Below are positions 9,942 through 23,700 of a stretch of DNA of 64,000 nucleotides, piece after piece. Location of the stretch: assembly GCA_949987565.1 (NCBI GenBank), contig OX465104.1:5919248-5983247 (forward strand), read 5' to 3'. The position numbers and the translations under genes were made by a program. Under the pieces are notes generated by a model. The model ran no database searches and was not told where the DNA came from. It was given only the letters and a program-made list of their open reading frames with translations. The DNA is from Luidia sarsii. Taxonomy: Eukaryota; Echinodermata; Asteroidea; Paxillosida; Luidiidae. Numbering within the stretch: position 1 is the first letter of the stretch; every line of letters starts with the position of its first letter.

Positions 9942-12900
9942 GTACCCGCCCACCTCATGAATATGCAAACGCTATGCAAAAACTCAATGTGTGAAAAAAA
10001 AGACAAAAAAAAGATGATTGGACTCTGATTGATAGTCCAACATGACAGCTGGATAGTTTCAGGTATGCTTACTTCTTAACCCCAAATTGCCATCAATGTC
10101 TTCTTAGGTTAGGTACTTCACCTAGGTCTACCCAGAAACCTTGACCAGCTCACAAATCAAGTGTGTTTTTCCTGAAGGGTGACTCTTTTTTTCACAAGTC
10201 GTGCAACTTTTTCTGAAATTGTGCCTTCCCCTCCCCCCTAAAAAATAAATAAAAATAAAAATCCAAAACAATTGTAAAACTTTGCCCCAAGTTGTGGAAC
10301 TCTTTTCCAAAAAAATGAAAATATTTCCAAAAGTGTGTAAATTTTGAAACATTTTCGCCCAATTTTAAATTGTTTTGAGAATTGACTACAGTAATATTCC
10401 AAAAAAAGTGCAAACTGCTTACTGACTTAAAATGACTAAAAAGCGAAAATCAAACATCAAAAAGGGCCTGATGTTGCGATCCAATCCACTTTTGAAAAAC
10501 GGGACAACTTTCATCCGCACAATACTGTGCCTGAGCAGACTGTGGGGTCAAAGCGGCAACTGTTGCCGTGCTCACAAGATGCCCCCCATCGCCCTCCTCC
10601 TCCCCCTGCCCTTGTCTTCCCCCCAATGACGTCCTGGACGTGCTAATCTTTGCCCCCCCTGGCAGCGCTCTTCGAGGCCGTTGAGCAGCAGGACCTGGAC
10701 ACGGTGCGCCTCATCCTGGAGACCAACGGCCTGGACGTCAACACGGTCAACGAGGACGAGTTCACGGCGCTGGACATCGCCGTCATGACCAACAACATGC
10801 CCATGGCCAGGCTGCTGCTGTCCTGCGGTGCCCGCGAGAACCCCCGATGTGAGTAGACGAGAGGACGGTCGTCCCCCAGGCCCCTTCCATCGTCACCGGT
10901 GTCCCCCCGTCTTCCCACTCTTTACCCCCAAAACCCCTCTCCGTATTTACCACGACCTCCCTCCCCCTCCGAATTCTCAAACCCCCGCCAATGTCCCCGC
11001 CTTCCATTCTCCCCCCAAAAAAAACCTCGTCCCATCTTCCACCACGACCCCACTCCAAATTCTCAAACCCACGAGAAAAGCCCTCAATGTTGAGAAGGTT
11101 CCCGGTCAGTTGCTCCCTTTCCCTTTGCTGTCTCGGCTCTTACAAAACCATCCAACCCCTTTTAACTCCGCAGACCTCATGAAAGACGCACGGGCAGCCA
11201 AACTGAGCACGCTCATAAACGAGGCGGAGGCCAACGTGCAAGAGATGACCACGCGCATCGTCAACACGGGTTTCGGCAGTGCGACGGGCTCCTCAGGCTC
11301 TACTAAGGTGAGCCACGATGGCTAAAGAAATATTACAAAATAGATAGATAAATAAAAAGTATTTAAAAAAAAATAAAAAGATAAAAAAATATTTAACAAA
11401 TAGATCGATAAATAGCAAATATTTAAAAAAAATAAAAAGATAAAAAATATTTTTAGAATAGAAAAATTAAAAATTCGAAAAAAAATTAAAATATAAAGAT
11501 GTTTGAAGCAAATCTTTCGAACTTCCAAAACTGTTGCAACTTGCTGACCGACTAAAAATGGGCACACTTAGTGATAGGTTTGCGATAACACCATGCAATT
11601 TCTTTTTTGTGAGTGTGTGTGGTTCTGAAAAGAACCGGAGGAACTTGACGTATGGAACAGTATACTCTGTTCGTCTTCAGGAGACTGCTAGATTCTAACT
11701 AGGAGTGGGGCTTATGTAGTGTAGAGAGGGATTCTGGTGTGAGGATTAGCTCAGTGAAGGGTGAAGGTGGGAACAATGGATCCTGCACTGGAGCACACAG
11801 TCGCAAATCTTAAAGAAATTAGGAGGGACTGACAATGAAATCAGAATAAAGTCATACAGCTATGTGGGGGGGAATGCTAATATAGAGAAGGATAACCTGA
11901 AAAGTCTTAACAAAAATGTTAGAGGGTCAGATTCCATCCAAGCTGGACCTTTTCTGAAAAGCAAGTTCCTGCCAAAATGGGAATGGGTTCTAGTGTGAGG
12001 ATGGTACAGAGCTGCCAGAGGGAGATGTTACAACAGCGCCCTCGCTGGTGGCAGAGTCGTGCTTCACACTTTTCCGTGCCGCCCTGCCACTGGCCTGGCC
12101 ATGCTGTTTCCCCCCAAAACCAGAGCAATAAAGAGTAACCACCTTGATCAGAGCACAGACCTGAATTCATTGTGCTGATCTGAACCCCATGTGTTTACCG
12201 GTCACCGCACTAGCTTTGAAGGTTTAGAAGAAATTTTTTTTGGGGGGAAGAAGTGTAAGCATAAGGGTCGTTCAGACACCGTACTAAAAGTGGTCTGTCT
12301 TCGGTTTAAACTGAAAAGGGTCTATCTAGTTGTGTCTGAACGGTCTACGTAGACCGTTTTGGGTACTACAAACGGTCTATCGTAGACCGCCGAGGAGGGG
12401 TGGACTAGACTACGAAGACCAGTCTATGTAGATCGGTCTACAAGCCTTAACGTGTCTGAACGTGTCTCAAAACCACATCCGGTTTAGGCAGACGGGCAGG
12501 CGCATTACATAACCGGTGATTTATGTCACTGCCCAAATCGCGTCAATGAAGGGAAGTTGGGATTCAGGGTCAAGCAACGTGCGTGACCTCTTAGTACCAG
12601 AGATAGACTGTTTTCAGTTGAACTCAGCGAGTATGAACGCAAGGGGTTTGCAATGAAATGTTCACCTCCCGCTGTGACCGCAAATGATAGACCTTTTTCG
12701 GTCTCCGTAGTACGGTGTCTGAACCTAGCCCTAGAGAAGTGATGTAAGGGAGAGCGACCTCTCCGAGCCCTAATCGGAGTCTGTGGGAGGAAGTGGATGA
12801 GGCGCCCATTGGTTAGAGGCATTATTGCCGATCACCTCCAAGTGGGAGACATTCTGTCAGGGTTGGATGCGTGGGTTACCCAGCCCAACAGCACCCACAT

Positions 12901-13585
12901 CTTAAATTACCACAGCACCCACATCTTAAATCACCAAGACTGAACGAGCCAAGATGGATGCTATTGAGTGCCCTTTTCTCTGTGTGGGAAGGGAATTGAT
13001 GTCTCTCTATCTCTCGCTCTCTCTCTCTCTCTCTCACTGTAAATTCCTGTTAACACTGTTTAAAGTGTAAAATGTTGACGTCAACTGTGGGAAATAAAGA
13101 CAACATTTATGATCATGACAATGAACATATTCATCCAGGGACGGAATTTGATGGGTTTTTTTGTGGTCAGAATGCATGCATGGTGACAACCCCTACCCCA
13201 CCCCTTAATAAATCTAATCAAAATGCCACTCGCTTTGAAGGGCCCATCAATATGAATACTGCATATCTTAGTGGCAGGATATTCATTTCATGTTATATGC
13301 CTTTTTGGCCCAAATTATGTATTTGCACGGTGCCGAGAAATGACTTTGTTTGTGTAACCATTCTCGAGGAACGAGTGCTGTCTCCTCTGCGATTCCCTCA
13401 TAACTCTTCTCTAAGCGGCACTTTACTTGTTTGCGCCTTAGCAAAGAGCAAGGTTTTTTCCTCTCCTTTGGCTTGTGTCTTGTGGACTTCTCTCTTCCCG
13501 CCTCCTCTCTCTCACTCTCTCCCTCTCTCTCTCCCTCCCCTCTCTCTCTCTCTCTCTCTCTCACTCTCTCCCTCTCTCTCTCCCT

Positions 13586-13623
<38 letters not shown>

Positions 13624-14019
13624 TCTCCCCCTCTCTCTCCCTCTCCCTCCCTCTCTCTCCCTCTCCCCTTCTCTCACTCCCTCCCTCTCTCTCCCTCACT
13701 CCCTCCCTCTCTCTCCCCCTCCCCCTCTCACTCTCTCCCTCTCTCTCTCTCCCTCTATCTTCCCCTCTCTGTCTCCCTTCCCCCTCTCTGTCTCTCACTC
13801 TCTCTCCCCCCCTCTCTCCCCTTTTTCTCTCTCTCCCCCCCCCTCTCTCTCTCTCTCTCCCTCTCTCTCTCCCCCTCTCTCTTTTTCTCTCTCTTTCCCC
13901 CTCTCTCGCCCTATCCCTCCATCTCTCTCCCTCTCTCCTTCTCTCACTCTCTTCCTCCCTCTCTCTCCCTCTCCCCCTCTCACTCTCTCTCTCTCTATCT
14001 TCCCCTCTCTGTCTCCCTT

Positions 14020-14085
<66 letters not shown>

Positions 14086-17000
14086 CCCCTCCCTCCCTCC
14101 TTATCGTCCTCTCTCCCTCCCTCTCTCTATCCCCTCTCTCTCTCCCCCTCTCTCTCTCTCCCCACTCTCTCTCTCTCTTCCTCTGCCTCTCCGATGTGCA
14201 TAGCGAACCAAATTATTTGCTGAAGTCATTGCCTCATCACATTTGATGCTTTCCGAGAGTTGGTTTTTCAGTTTTACGAGGGGGGGGGGGCAAACAATTT
14301 GAAAGTGTGCTTACTTCTGAGTGCTCAACATTAATATACAGTTCTTCCCAAGAAGATTTGATCAACCTTACCTGGACTTCATGCTCGAGATTGATAGGAT
14401 CATAAAGAAGTCACAATCCGGATTGGATTGTGTAAAAAGGAACAAAAAAGAGTTTTTGAATTTTTTTTTTGCAATTGCGCGTACTTTCCGCTGTCACATC
14501 GCAGCAAAGAAAAGTGGGTAAAAACTAACCAGTCTCGGGAACCACTTGGAACTGGTACCCTTGGAAAGACTTTCTCGGAGCCGCGCGGACATGGTCCCGT
14601 CAGCGGGTCAAGCGGGTCAGCAAATCACGGACGCTAAGCGACACCCTGCCCGACCGGCCTTATTGTGATTGATTGGAAGTGCGTTGCCTAGCGCTGCACA
14701 GCCCACCCATAAAAGATGGGGGCGCAGGTAACAAATGGTCGATGACCGTGTGCGATTGTCTGGCTCTAAGACAAGTACAAAAGGAGGGGGTGATGGCCGC
14801 TATCCGATGGGTGTGCGGCCCCACGTATCGAGATTGGGCGCGCAAGTTTCTGAGCGATGGACCGGGTGAGCTCACTTACGTGTATATAAAAGGCTTGCAG
14901 ACAAGCATCTCCGTCACTTCATATCTGGGTCAGGTTTCTTTCTTCTTCTTATTTTCTTTTTGAAAATTTCTTCCCAAACCCGCTTTAGGACCTGGAGAAA
15001 CTGCTACGGGACTGGGAGTGGCGGTTCCGTCTCCTGAAGAGGATGAAGACGGGGTTTGAGCATGCAAGTAAGTCAATCTCTGTCGTCTTCTGGCTTGAAG
15101 TTCAAGGGGGGGGGGGATGGGGGGAAGGATGGCTGGAGAGTGAAGCTGCTGTCATGTTAAGGTGCCGTGCCGTGCCGTGCTGCCACCAGACACTGGGGAA
15201 GGGGTACATTGTGTATAGGGTAGTTTATGTATAGACTGATAGACCTCACTTGGTTTGATTGAAGGCTCGTGTCAGACTGAGCCATTTTTCGGGCGTCTTA
15301 TTTCTGGACCCTCTCTAAGGAGGGAAAGAGTTATATTCAGCTTTCAGGTTTTGATATATTATTTGGCGGGCTAGCATCAAATGATGGAAACATCATCAAG
15401 CCTTCTATCTCGTTTTTTGTATAATTATACTGATTTGCCTTCAAAATGTTTCATTTTTATAATAAAATGCCCTAGCCAGGTTTATAATAATTGGTTATGT
15501 GCATCAGAATGAAGGTGGGGGGGGGGGGAGATTGTGATCCCTGGAGATATATGGCAGTTAATGGTTGAATGCTTCTGACTGGCGCCCGCACCCCGCCAAA
15601 GACTAGTTGACTATTTGCGCAGGCCACCATCTAAGGGCTGGATAGCTTAGATGGTAAGAGCGCTGGTATGCAAAACCAGAGGTCTCCGGTTCAAATCCTG
15701 GTCCAGTTTTGACTTTGCCATTTTTTCAATTCATTTTATAATAATTTGGGTTTTTTTTTATCACTAGGGGTACCAGACCAATTCATATTATATTAATTTG
15801 TTTTTGTATCAGTAGGGGTACCAGACCAATTCATTTTGTATTAATTTGGTTTTTTTATCACTAGGGGCACCAGACCAATTCATATTATATTAATTTGTTT
15901 TTGTATCAATAGGGGTACCAGACCAATTCATATTTTATTAATTTGTTTTTTATCACTAGGGGAACCAGACCAATTCATATTATATTGATTTGTTTTTGTA
16001 TCACTAGAGGTACCAGACCAATTCATATTTTATTAATTTGTTTTTTATCACTAGGGGTACCAGACCACCCGGCCTGTGTCATGCTGAGTACGGCCAGCAG
16101 TACGTCACTTCAAGTCCGCTTTGACGAGCCCCTCAATGCCAACGGCGCTGCAGTCACCAGATACAAGAGTAAGCAAACGCGCATGGAACACTAGAGGGCG
16201 CTCTGGCGAGTCCCTCTCCGGGGGGGGGGGGGGGGATGCTAAAGTGAGCTTGAGTGTGCTTCTTCGATGGTCCAAGTGGTGCAACCCTCCTCCTACTCCT
16301 CCCCTTCTCATGCTCCTCTTCCTCCCCCTTCCTCCTCCCATCCTCCTCTTTTCCCATCTTTCTCCTCCTCCTCCCCCTCCTGTTTTCCTCCTCTCCTCTT
16401 CCTCCTCCCCATCCTCCCTTCTCCTCCTCTTCCTCCCCCTCCTCCCCTCCCTTCCTCCTTTTCCTCCTGCCTCCTCCCCCCTCCTCCTCATCCTCCTCCC
16501 CCTCCCACCTTCTCTTTCTCCTCCCCTCCTCCTCCCCTTCCTCCTCCCCCTCCTCCCCTCCCCTCTTCCCCTCTCCTCCTCCTCCTCCCCTCCCCCTCTT
16601 CCTCCCCCTCCATTTCCTCCTCCTCCCTTTCCCCTCCTGCTCCCCTCCTCTTCCTCTTCCTCCTTCTCTCCCTCTTCATTTGGATTGGATTTATATAATA
16701 TGATTGAAATCCCAAATAATTTGGATTCAAAATATATCCAGTGTTGAATTTTGAATGCATACAATGATGGCTTGACAAATTATGACGTGTGTGCTTCTTC
16801 GATGGTCCAAGTGGTGCAGATGTGATTATGTGATAAGGATGCGTCCTGAATTCACATGCGGTAGTTGCAGTGGTTTAGGCTCATTCCTCGTCCAATATTT
16901 TGTGACTCGTAATTCGTCAAGCTACATGTAGTACGTCCACAGTATATTGGACTGATTTTATTAGGCAAATGATCAGTTGCCGTCTCTGACTCCAGGTTCA

Positions 17001-17748
17001 AACCATGCAGTGTGCCATACTGCCGGCATTTAGCTGTGGCTGGTACCCGGAAACTTTGCGTGGTAAACAATGGGACTCGATTCCATTTTTTGGGGAGTCC
17101 ATTTGAAGGCAAGAAGGTACCATTTGTTTTTGTGAATCTCAGCCAAAGACTACAGTAGTTGACTGTTTGGGAAGGACACCATCTAAGGGCTGGATGGCAA
17201 AATAAGTGGTCTCGGGTTCAAATCCCCTGGTCCAGTCATGGCTTTCTTTACCAATTTTCAATGCACCCCTACCCCGGCAAAGACTAGTTGACTATTTGGG
17301 GAGGCCACCATCTAAGGACTGGATAGCTCAGATGGTAAGAGCACTGGAACACCAAACCCGAGGTCTGGGGTTCAAGTCCCGGTCCAGTCAAAGTTTTCTT
17401 TGCCATTTTTATTTCAATGTTTCGAAATGTTTCAGAAAGAGTCACTAACCTTTCTCTTGTTTTTGGTTCCTTATTTCTCTCTCGCTTTCCCCCAGTTGAG
17501 TGGAGTTGCTCAGAGGACTTTGTTCCGCTGGCCGGGGAGCATATCCTGTACGATGTCCGGTATCCCTCCTACCGGATACACGGTCTCAGGCAGGTAAGAC
17601 GCTGTGATTACTGTCCAATGGATACAAACCCCTGTGCAGCTCAACTATTGAGTGGCCGCCAGTGGGATTTCGAAGGATTTCAAAGAGTGATGTATATAGC
17701 TGCGTCAGTCTACAAGAAGCATTCAAATACTGGGTGGTAGCACTTTCT

Positions 17749-17780
<32 letters not shown>

Positions 17781-20700
17781 TTAAAACCAGGCATGAGCTT
17801 TTGTTGCTATGGCCATTTTAAATCAAAATTAAATCGACTAAATCATTTTAGCCTTTTTCATGTAGTTTAAAACAAGGAAGAGACATACATTGTCAGATGC
17901 ATCTGATGAAGAAGCCATAGCTACGGAAGCTCATGCTTCATTTAAAAAAATGATTTACTAGCTAGTCAGCTCCTGTGAATTATGGCAATTGTTTAACTGT
18001 ACCTTTTGGGTTGTCATGCCTCAGTCTAACAGTGAACAGACTTTGAAAGCTTTGAACCATTCTCATTGATTGCTCGATCTACCGACCTCTGATGAACTAA
18101 TTTTCCTTTTCCATTTTGTTACCCCGTCATCTGTCTGTCTCAGGGAGTCAAGTACTACGTCAGAGTCTCAGCGTTCAACATCAAAGGCTTTGGCCCGTCC
18201 CAAACCCCCAACCCACCATTTGCAATTCCCTCAAGTAAGTGCAGCCAAGATAGGAATGCCCCAGTAGTGCTATCAAGTGGGTTATCCATCGTAAGTTGAT
18301 TTGCGATGCGTCGTAAGGCTTTGTAGAGAAATACTACCCCAGTACTGTATGCATACAAGGAGCGGAGCAGTACAACACTGCAACTCAGACACACGGTTCA
18401 TACCAGTGCGGTATCTTGAATATTTTCCACATTCTGCAAACTGCTTGCTGACTAAATTGACCCCCAAAAGAACTTTTAAAATTAAATAAGACTTAAGGCT
18501 TTGCATGGTGGGTGAATCAATATAGGAAGGTTTGCGGTGACACCATGTATCAGGTCTCTAATAAAGGAAGAGGTTTGGTTCTGAAAAGAACCTGAGTGGT
18601 AACTCGACGTTTCGACCAGTATGCTCTGGCCGTCATCAGGCCGTCATCAGGAGACATTCTCCTGATGACGGCCAGAGCATACTGGTCGAAACGTCGAGAT
18701 ACCACTCTGGTTCTTTTCAGAACCACACCTCTTCCTTTAAGAGACCTGATACATTGTGTCACTGCAAACCTTCCTATATTAACTTTTAAAACCCTAAACC
18801 CCCAAAACGTTGAGGTTGAGGGCATGGCATTTGGATCCTAGCAAGACCTTTCTCAGAGAGAGGTCCTGCTAGGATTGAAAGGTCTGTCCTTGTAGGTTTT
18901 CAAAGTGGACTGTTTCAAAGAAGACGAAAAACAAGTCCGGCTGGGAAAAAAAGGGCAAGAGTCCTATTGATTCCTGTCTCTGCCGACACCGGTTATCGGC
19001 TGACGACTTTGGGAACGGCAGAAATAGAGTCGTTGGGGTCAGGAAGCGGACACCGCGGCCTTATTCCTTTCCGCTGACGCCCTCCCTTTCCTTTCCTTTT
19101 CCTGACGACACCTCCACCCTCCCCCATAGTCTGCCAGAGCTCACCATAGGTACTGTATTAGCATATTGATGAAAATCCCTTCGCATTGAAACAGATGAGT
19201 ATGGGATGCAAATGCGGGGGTGATAAATTTCACGACGCGTTCCACAGTGCTGAGCTGTGTTGCTCCAACTAGTGCTTACGCCCCACAGAGATCAAAGACG
19301 GAAACTATGCACTCTCTTGGCATCGGTGAGAATGGAAGACAGTGAGGGTATCGAAGGATGGTTGGGGAGTATTGCGCAGGGTCAAGGCGTGTCAAGGCTG
19401 TAGGGCAGGGGGCCTGTCTTTTGGGTCGATCTTTGCCCAAACTTCATCCTTCTTTGAACTCTAAAATTTAGTGGGCCTGACGTTTCGATCCTAGCAGGAC
19501 CTTTCTCAAAGGCAGAGGATCGAAACGTCAGGCCCACTAAATTTTAGATTTACATTTTGGTAATTTTAGTCGGTAAGCAGTTTGCAACATTTTTGTATAT
19601 CACCTTCTTTGAACTCGTCGGAAACTGCATATTTATTATGCAGTCCTAAAAAAAAAGAAGAGATTCCTCGGTTGGCAATCAATTTTCTTGTTTGGAAAAT
19701 TGATTTTTTTTTTAAAGTGCAGTGCACCCCCTCCCTAACTCACGAAAACCTACTTGGAATTCGCCTCAGGCGAACAGGAGATGCCTGGTCACTTGTGAGT
19801 CCAACCACGGGCCGTGCTTGGAATTCAGTATGTGTATGAGTACGATGATATATTCCCCCAACCCACTTTTCTCCTCAATTTGGCCCCCTGACATGACTCT
19901 GTACTGTTTGCTATTGATCTCTCCCCTCCCTCTACCCTCTCTCCCTCTACCCTGCTTCTCTCTCAAGGTGACACGGTTACCTACTGTATTGATCTCTCCC
20001 ATCTCTCTCCCCTCTCTCTCTCCCTCTCTCTCTCTCTCTCTCCCCTCTCTCCCCCTCTCTCCCTTCTCTCTCTCTCTCACACCCCTCTCTCTGTCTCTGT
20101 GTCTCTGTCTCTGTCTGCCTGCCTGTCTGCCTGTCTGTCTGTCTGTCACTCCAGCCGTTAACCACTGTATCATTGATCTCTCCCCTCTCTCTCCCCTCTC
20201 TCTCCCCTCTCTCTCCCCTCTCTCTCCCCTCTCTCTCCCCTCTCTCTCCCCTCTCTCTCCCCTCTCTCCCTCTCTCTCCCTCTCTCCCTTCTCTCTTTCA
20301 CCCCTCTCTGTGTCTTTGTCTCTGTCTGCCTGTCTGTCTGCCTGTCTGTCTGCCTGTCACTCCAGCCGTTAACCACTGTATTAATCTCTCCCCTCTCTCT
20401 CCCCTCTCTCTCCCCTCTCTCTCCCCTCTCTCTCCCCTCTCTCTGCCCTTTCTCTCCCCTCTCTCCCTCTCTCTCCCTCTCTCCCTTCTCTCTCTCACCC
20501 CTCTCTGTGTCTTTGTCTCTGTCTGCCTGTCTGTCTGTCTGTCACTCCAGCCGTTAACCACTGTATTGATCTCTCCCCTCTCTCATGGGCAGGTTGGCGA
20601 GACATGCACGGCAATAAATCCCGATTCAGCGGCCGCCTGAACATGATAGATGACCTCTTCCCAGCAGGTTCGAGACAACCGGCCCACCGACTCTGGTGAA

Positions 20701-23700
20701 ATCAGAAGTGAGTGTTGGTGTCCTCTCTCCATATCCTTCTGCTTTTGGGTTTTTCCTCCTTCTCTTCTTCTTCTCCCTCCTCCTCCTCCTCCTCCTCCTC
20801 CTCCTCCTCCTCCTCCCCCTCCTCCCCCTCCTCCTCCTCCTCCTCCTCTTCCTCCTCCTCCTCCTCCTCCTCCCCCTCCTCCCCCTCCTCCCCCTCCTCC
20901 TCCTCCTCCTCCTCCTCCTCCTCCTCCTCCCCCTCCTCCCCCTCCTCCTCCTCCTCCTCCTCTTCCTCCTCCTCCTCCTCCTCTTCCTCCTCCTCCTCCT
21001 CTCCTGTCCTCCTCCCCCTTCCCCTCCTCCCCCTACCCTCCGCCTACTCCTCCCCTGCTCATCCTCCTCTTCCTCCCCCTCCCCCCTCTCCTCCTCTTCC
21101 TCCTCCCTCTACCCTCCTTCTCCTACTCCTCCCCTTCTCATCCTCCCCTCCTCCTCTTCCTCCTCCTCCTCCCCTCCTCCTCTTCCTCCTCCCCCTACCC
21201 TCCTCCTCCTACTCCTCCCCTTCTCATCCTCCTCTTCCTCTTCCTCCCCCTTCTTTCCCTCTTCATTTGGATTGGATTTATATAATATGATTGAAATCCC
21301 AACTAATTTGGATTCAAAATATATCCAGTGTTGAATTTTGAATGCATACAATGATGCCTTGACAAATTAAAGTGTGACCATCAGAAATGAATGGATTGAG
21401 GATCTGGCAAGTAGTTAGACTTCGTCACAAAAGTATCATGTATGTGCCAAAGATAATTGACCGAAATCTACATTCCAATTTGCTTGTTTTTCCCCCACCC
21501 TGCAATTGTAGGAAGTTCTCCGCGAGCCTCCCCCAATCAGGTCCGAAGGACAGTGAAGAAAAGCCTCAAGAACTTTTTCCAGTCGGCACCAAAGTTCCAG
21601 AAACATCTGAAGAGGTAAAAATCACTCCGATTGAGGCCAAAAAAAAATTGGAGCCATACTGATGTGCCACCAAAACACCCTCCAATAGAGCCATACCTTA
21701 TCAGAGGTTGACCGTTATATTGACCAACACATAGACCATCACACTGACTGTCATGTCAACTGTCACATTGACCATCACACTGACTGTCATGTCAACTGTC
21801 ACATTGACCATCACAATGACCATCAGATTGGCTGTCCTGTTGATTGTCACATCAACTGTCAGATCGGTCATCACCTTGATGGTCACATTGACTGTCACAT
21901 GGACCATCACACTGACCACCACACTGACCATCACACTGACCACCACACTGACTGTCACACTGACCATCACACTGACCATCACACTGACCATCGCACTGAC
22001 CACCTCACTGACCACCACACTGACCACCACACTGACCACCACACTGACCATCACACTGACCATTGCATTGACCGCAACACTGACAATCGCATTGACTGCC
22101 ACACTGACCACCACACTGACCATCACACTGACCATCACACTGACCATTGCATTGGCCGCAACACTGACAATCGCATCGACTGCCACACTGACCACCACAC
22201 TGACCATCACACTGACCATCACACTGACCATCACACTGATCATCACACTGACCACCACACTGACTGCCACACTGACCATCACACTGACCACCACACTGAC
22301 TGCCACACTGACCACCACACTGACCATCACACTGATCATCACACTGACCATCACACTGACTGCCACACTGATCATCACACTGACCACCACACTGACCATC
22401 ACACTGACCATCACACTGATCATCACACTGATCATCACACTGACCATCACACTGACCACCACACTGACCATCACACTGACCATCACACTGACCATCACAC
22501 TGATCATCACACTGACCACCACACTGACTGCCACACTGACCATCACACTGACCATCACACTGACCATCACACTGACCACCACACTGACCACCACACTGAC
22601 CATCACACTGATCATCACACTGACCATCACACTGACTGCCACACTGATCATCACACTGACCACCACACTGACCATCACACTGACCATCACACTGATCATC
22701 ACACTGATCATCACACTGATCATCACACTGACCACCACACTGACCATCACACTGACCATCACACTGATCATCACACTGATCATCACACTGACCACCACAC
22801 TGATCATCACACTGACCACCACACTGATCATCACACTGACCATCACACTGACCATCACACTGACCATCACACTGACCATCACACTGACCATCGCACTGAC
22901 CATCACACTGACCATCACACTGACCACCACACTGACCACCTCACTGACCGTCACACTGACCATCACACTGACCATCACACTGACCATCACACTGACCATC
23001 ACACTGACCATCACACTGACCATCGCACTGACCATCACACTGACCATCGCACTGACCATCACACTGACCATCGCACTGACCATCACACTGACCACCACAC
23101 TGACCATCACACTGACCATCACACTGACCATCACACTGACCACCACACTGACCACCTCACTGACCATCACACTGACCATCACACTGACCATCGCACTGAC
23201 CATCACACTGACCATCGCACTGACCATTGCATTGACCGCAACACTGACCATCGCATTGATTGTGGAGCTCAGCACGGGTTGACATTTGTCTGACTCCCTC
23301 AGGGGCGTGTACCTGGCCTCGGTCCTGTACAACGACGACAAGGTCCTGGTGACGACGGAGGACCAGCTGCCCATCGTGGAGGTGGATGAGACCTTCTCCA
23401 GCAGCATCCACCAAGACTTCCTCTGGTTCCTGAAGGTGAGGCCAAGCCAAGCGAGGATTGCCCATCCAGTCAGGAAGACCGTGGATCCGAGAGACTATTT
23501 TAAGGGTTTTCCATGATCGATGTAATAAGCAGTGCCTTCTCAGTGCTTTGGCCGATGCCTGATGAAAAAAAACCCCAGGCACTAGGGATGTAAGACTTCT
23601 GGAAATTTCTGGATTTCAGGAAATGGCGTAATAAAAATAAACATTAATAATTTTATTATTATTTAATTTATCTTTAATTTTTGTTTTTATTATTATTATT

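Noticed and set aside
13072..14246. Large Ser/Leu/Pro ORFs
   Set aside because: Polypyrimidine tract read in three frames; no gene-like composition.
15637..15709. Possible tRNA-Cys gene
   Set aside because: Boxes and the GCA loop are good, but body and tail match several other copies, so it is a SINE.
21701..23407. A 568-codon reverse ORF and 464- and 509-codon forward ORFs
   Set aside because: They are products of the 12-bp stop-free satellite. The region is an intron between frame-matched ANKFN1 exons.
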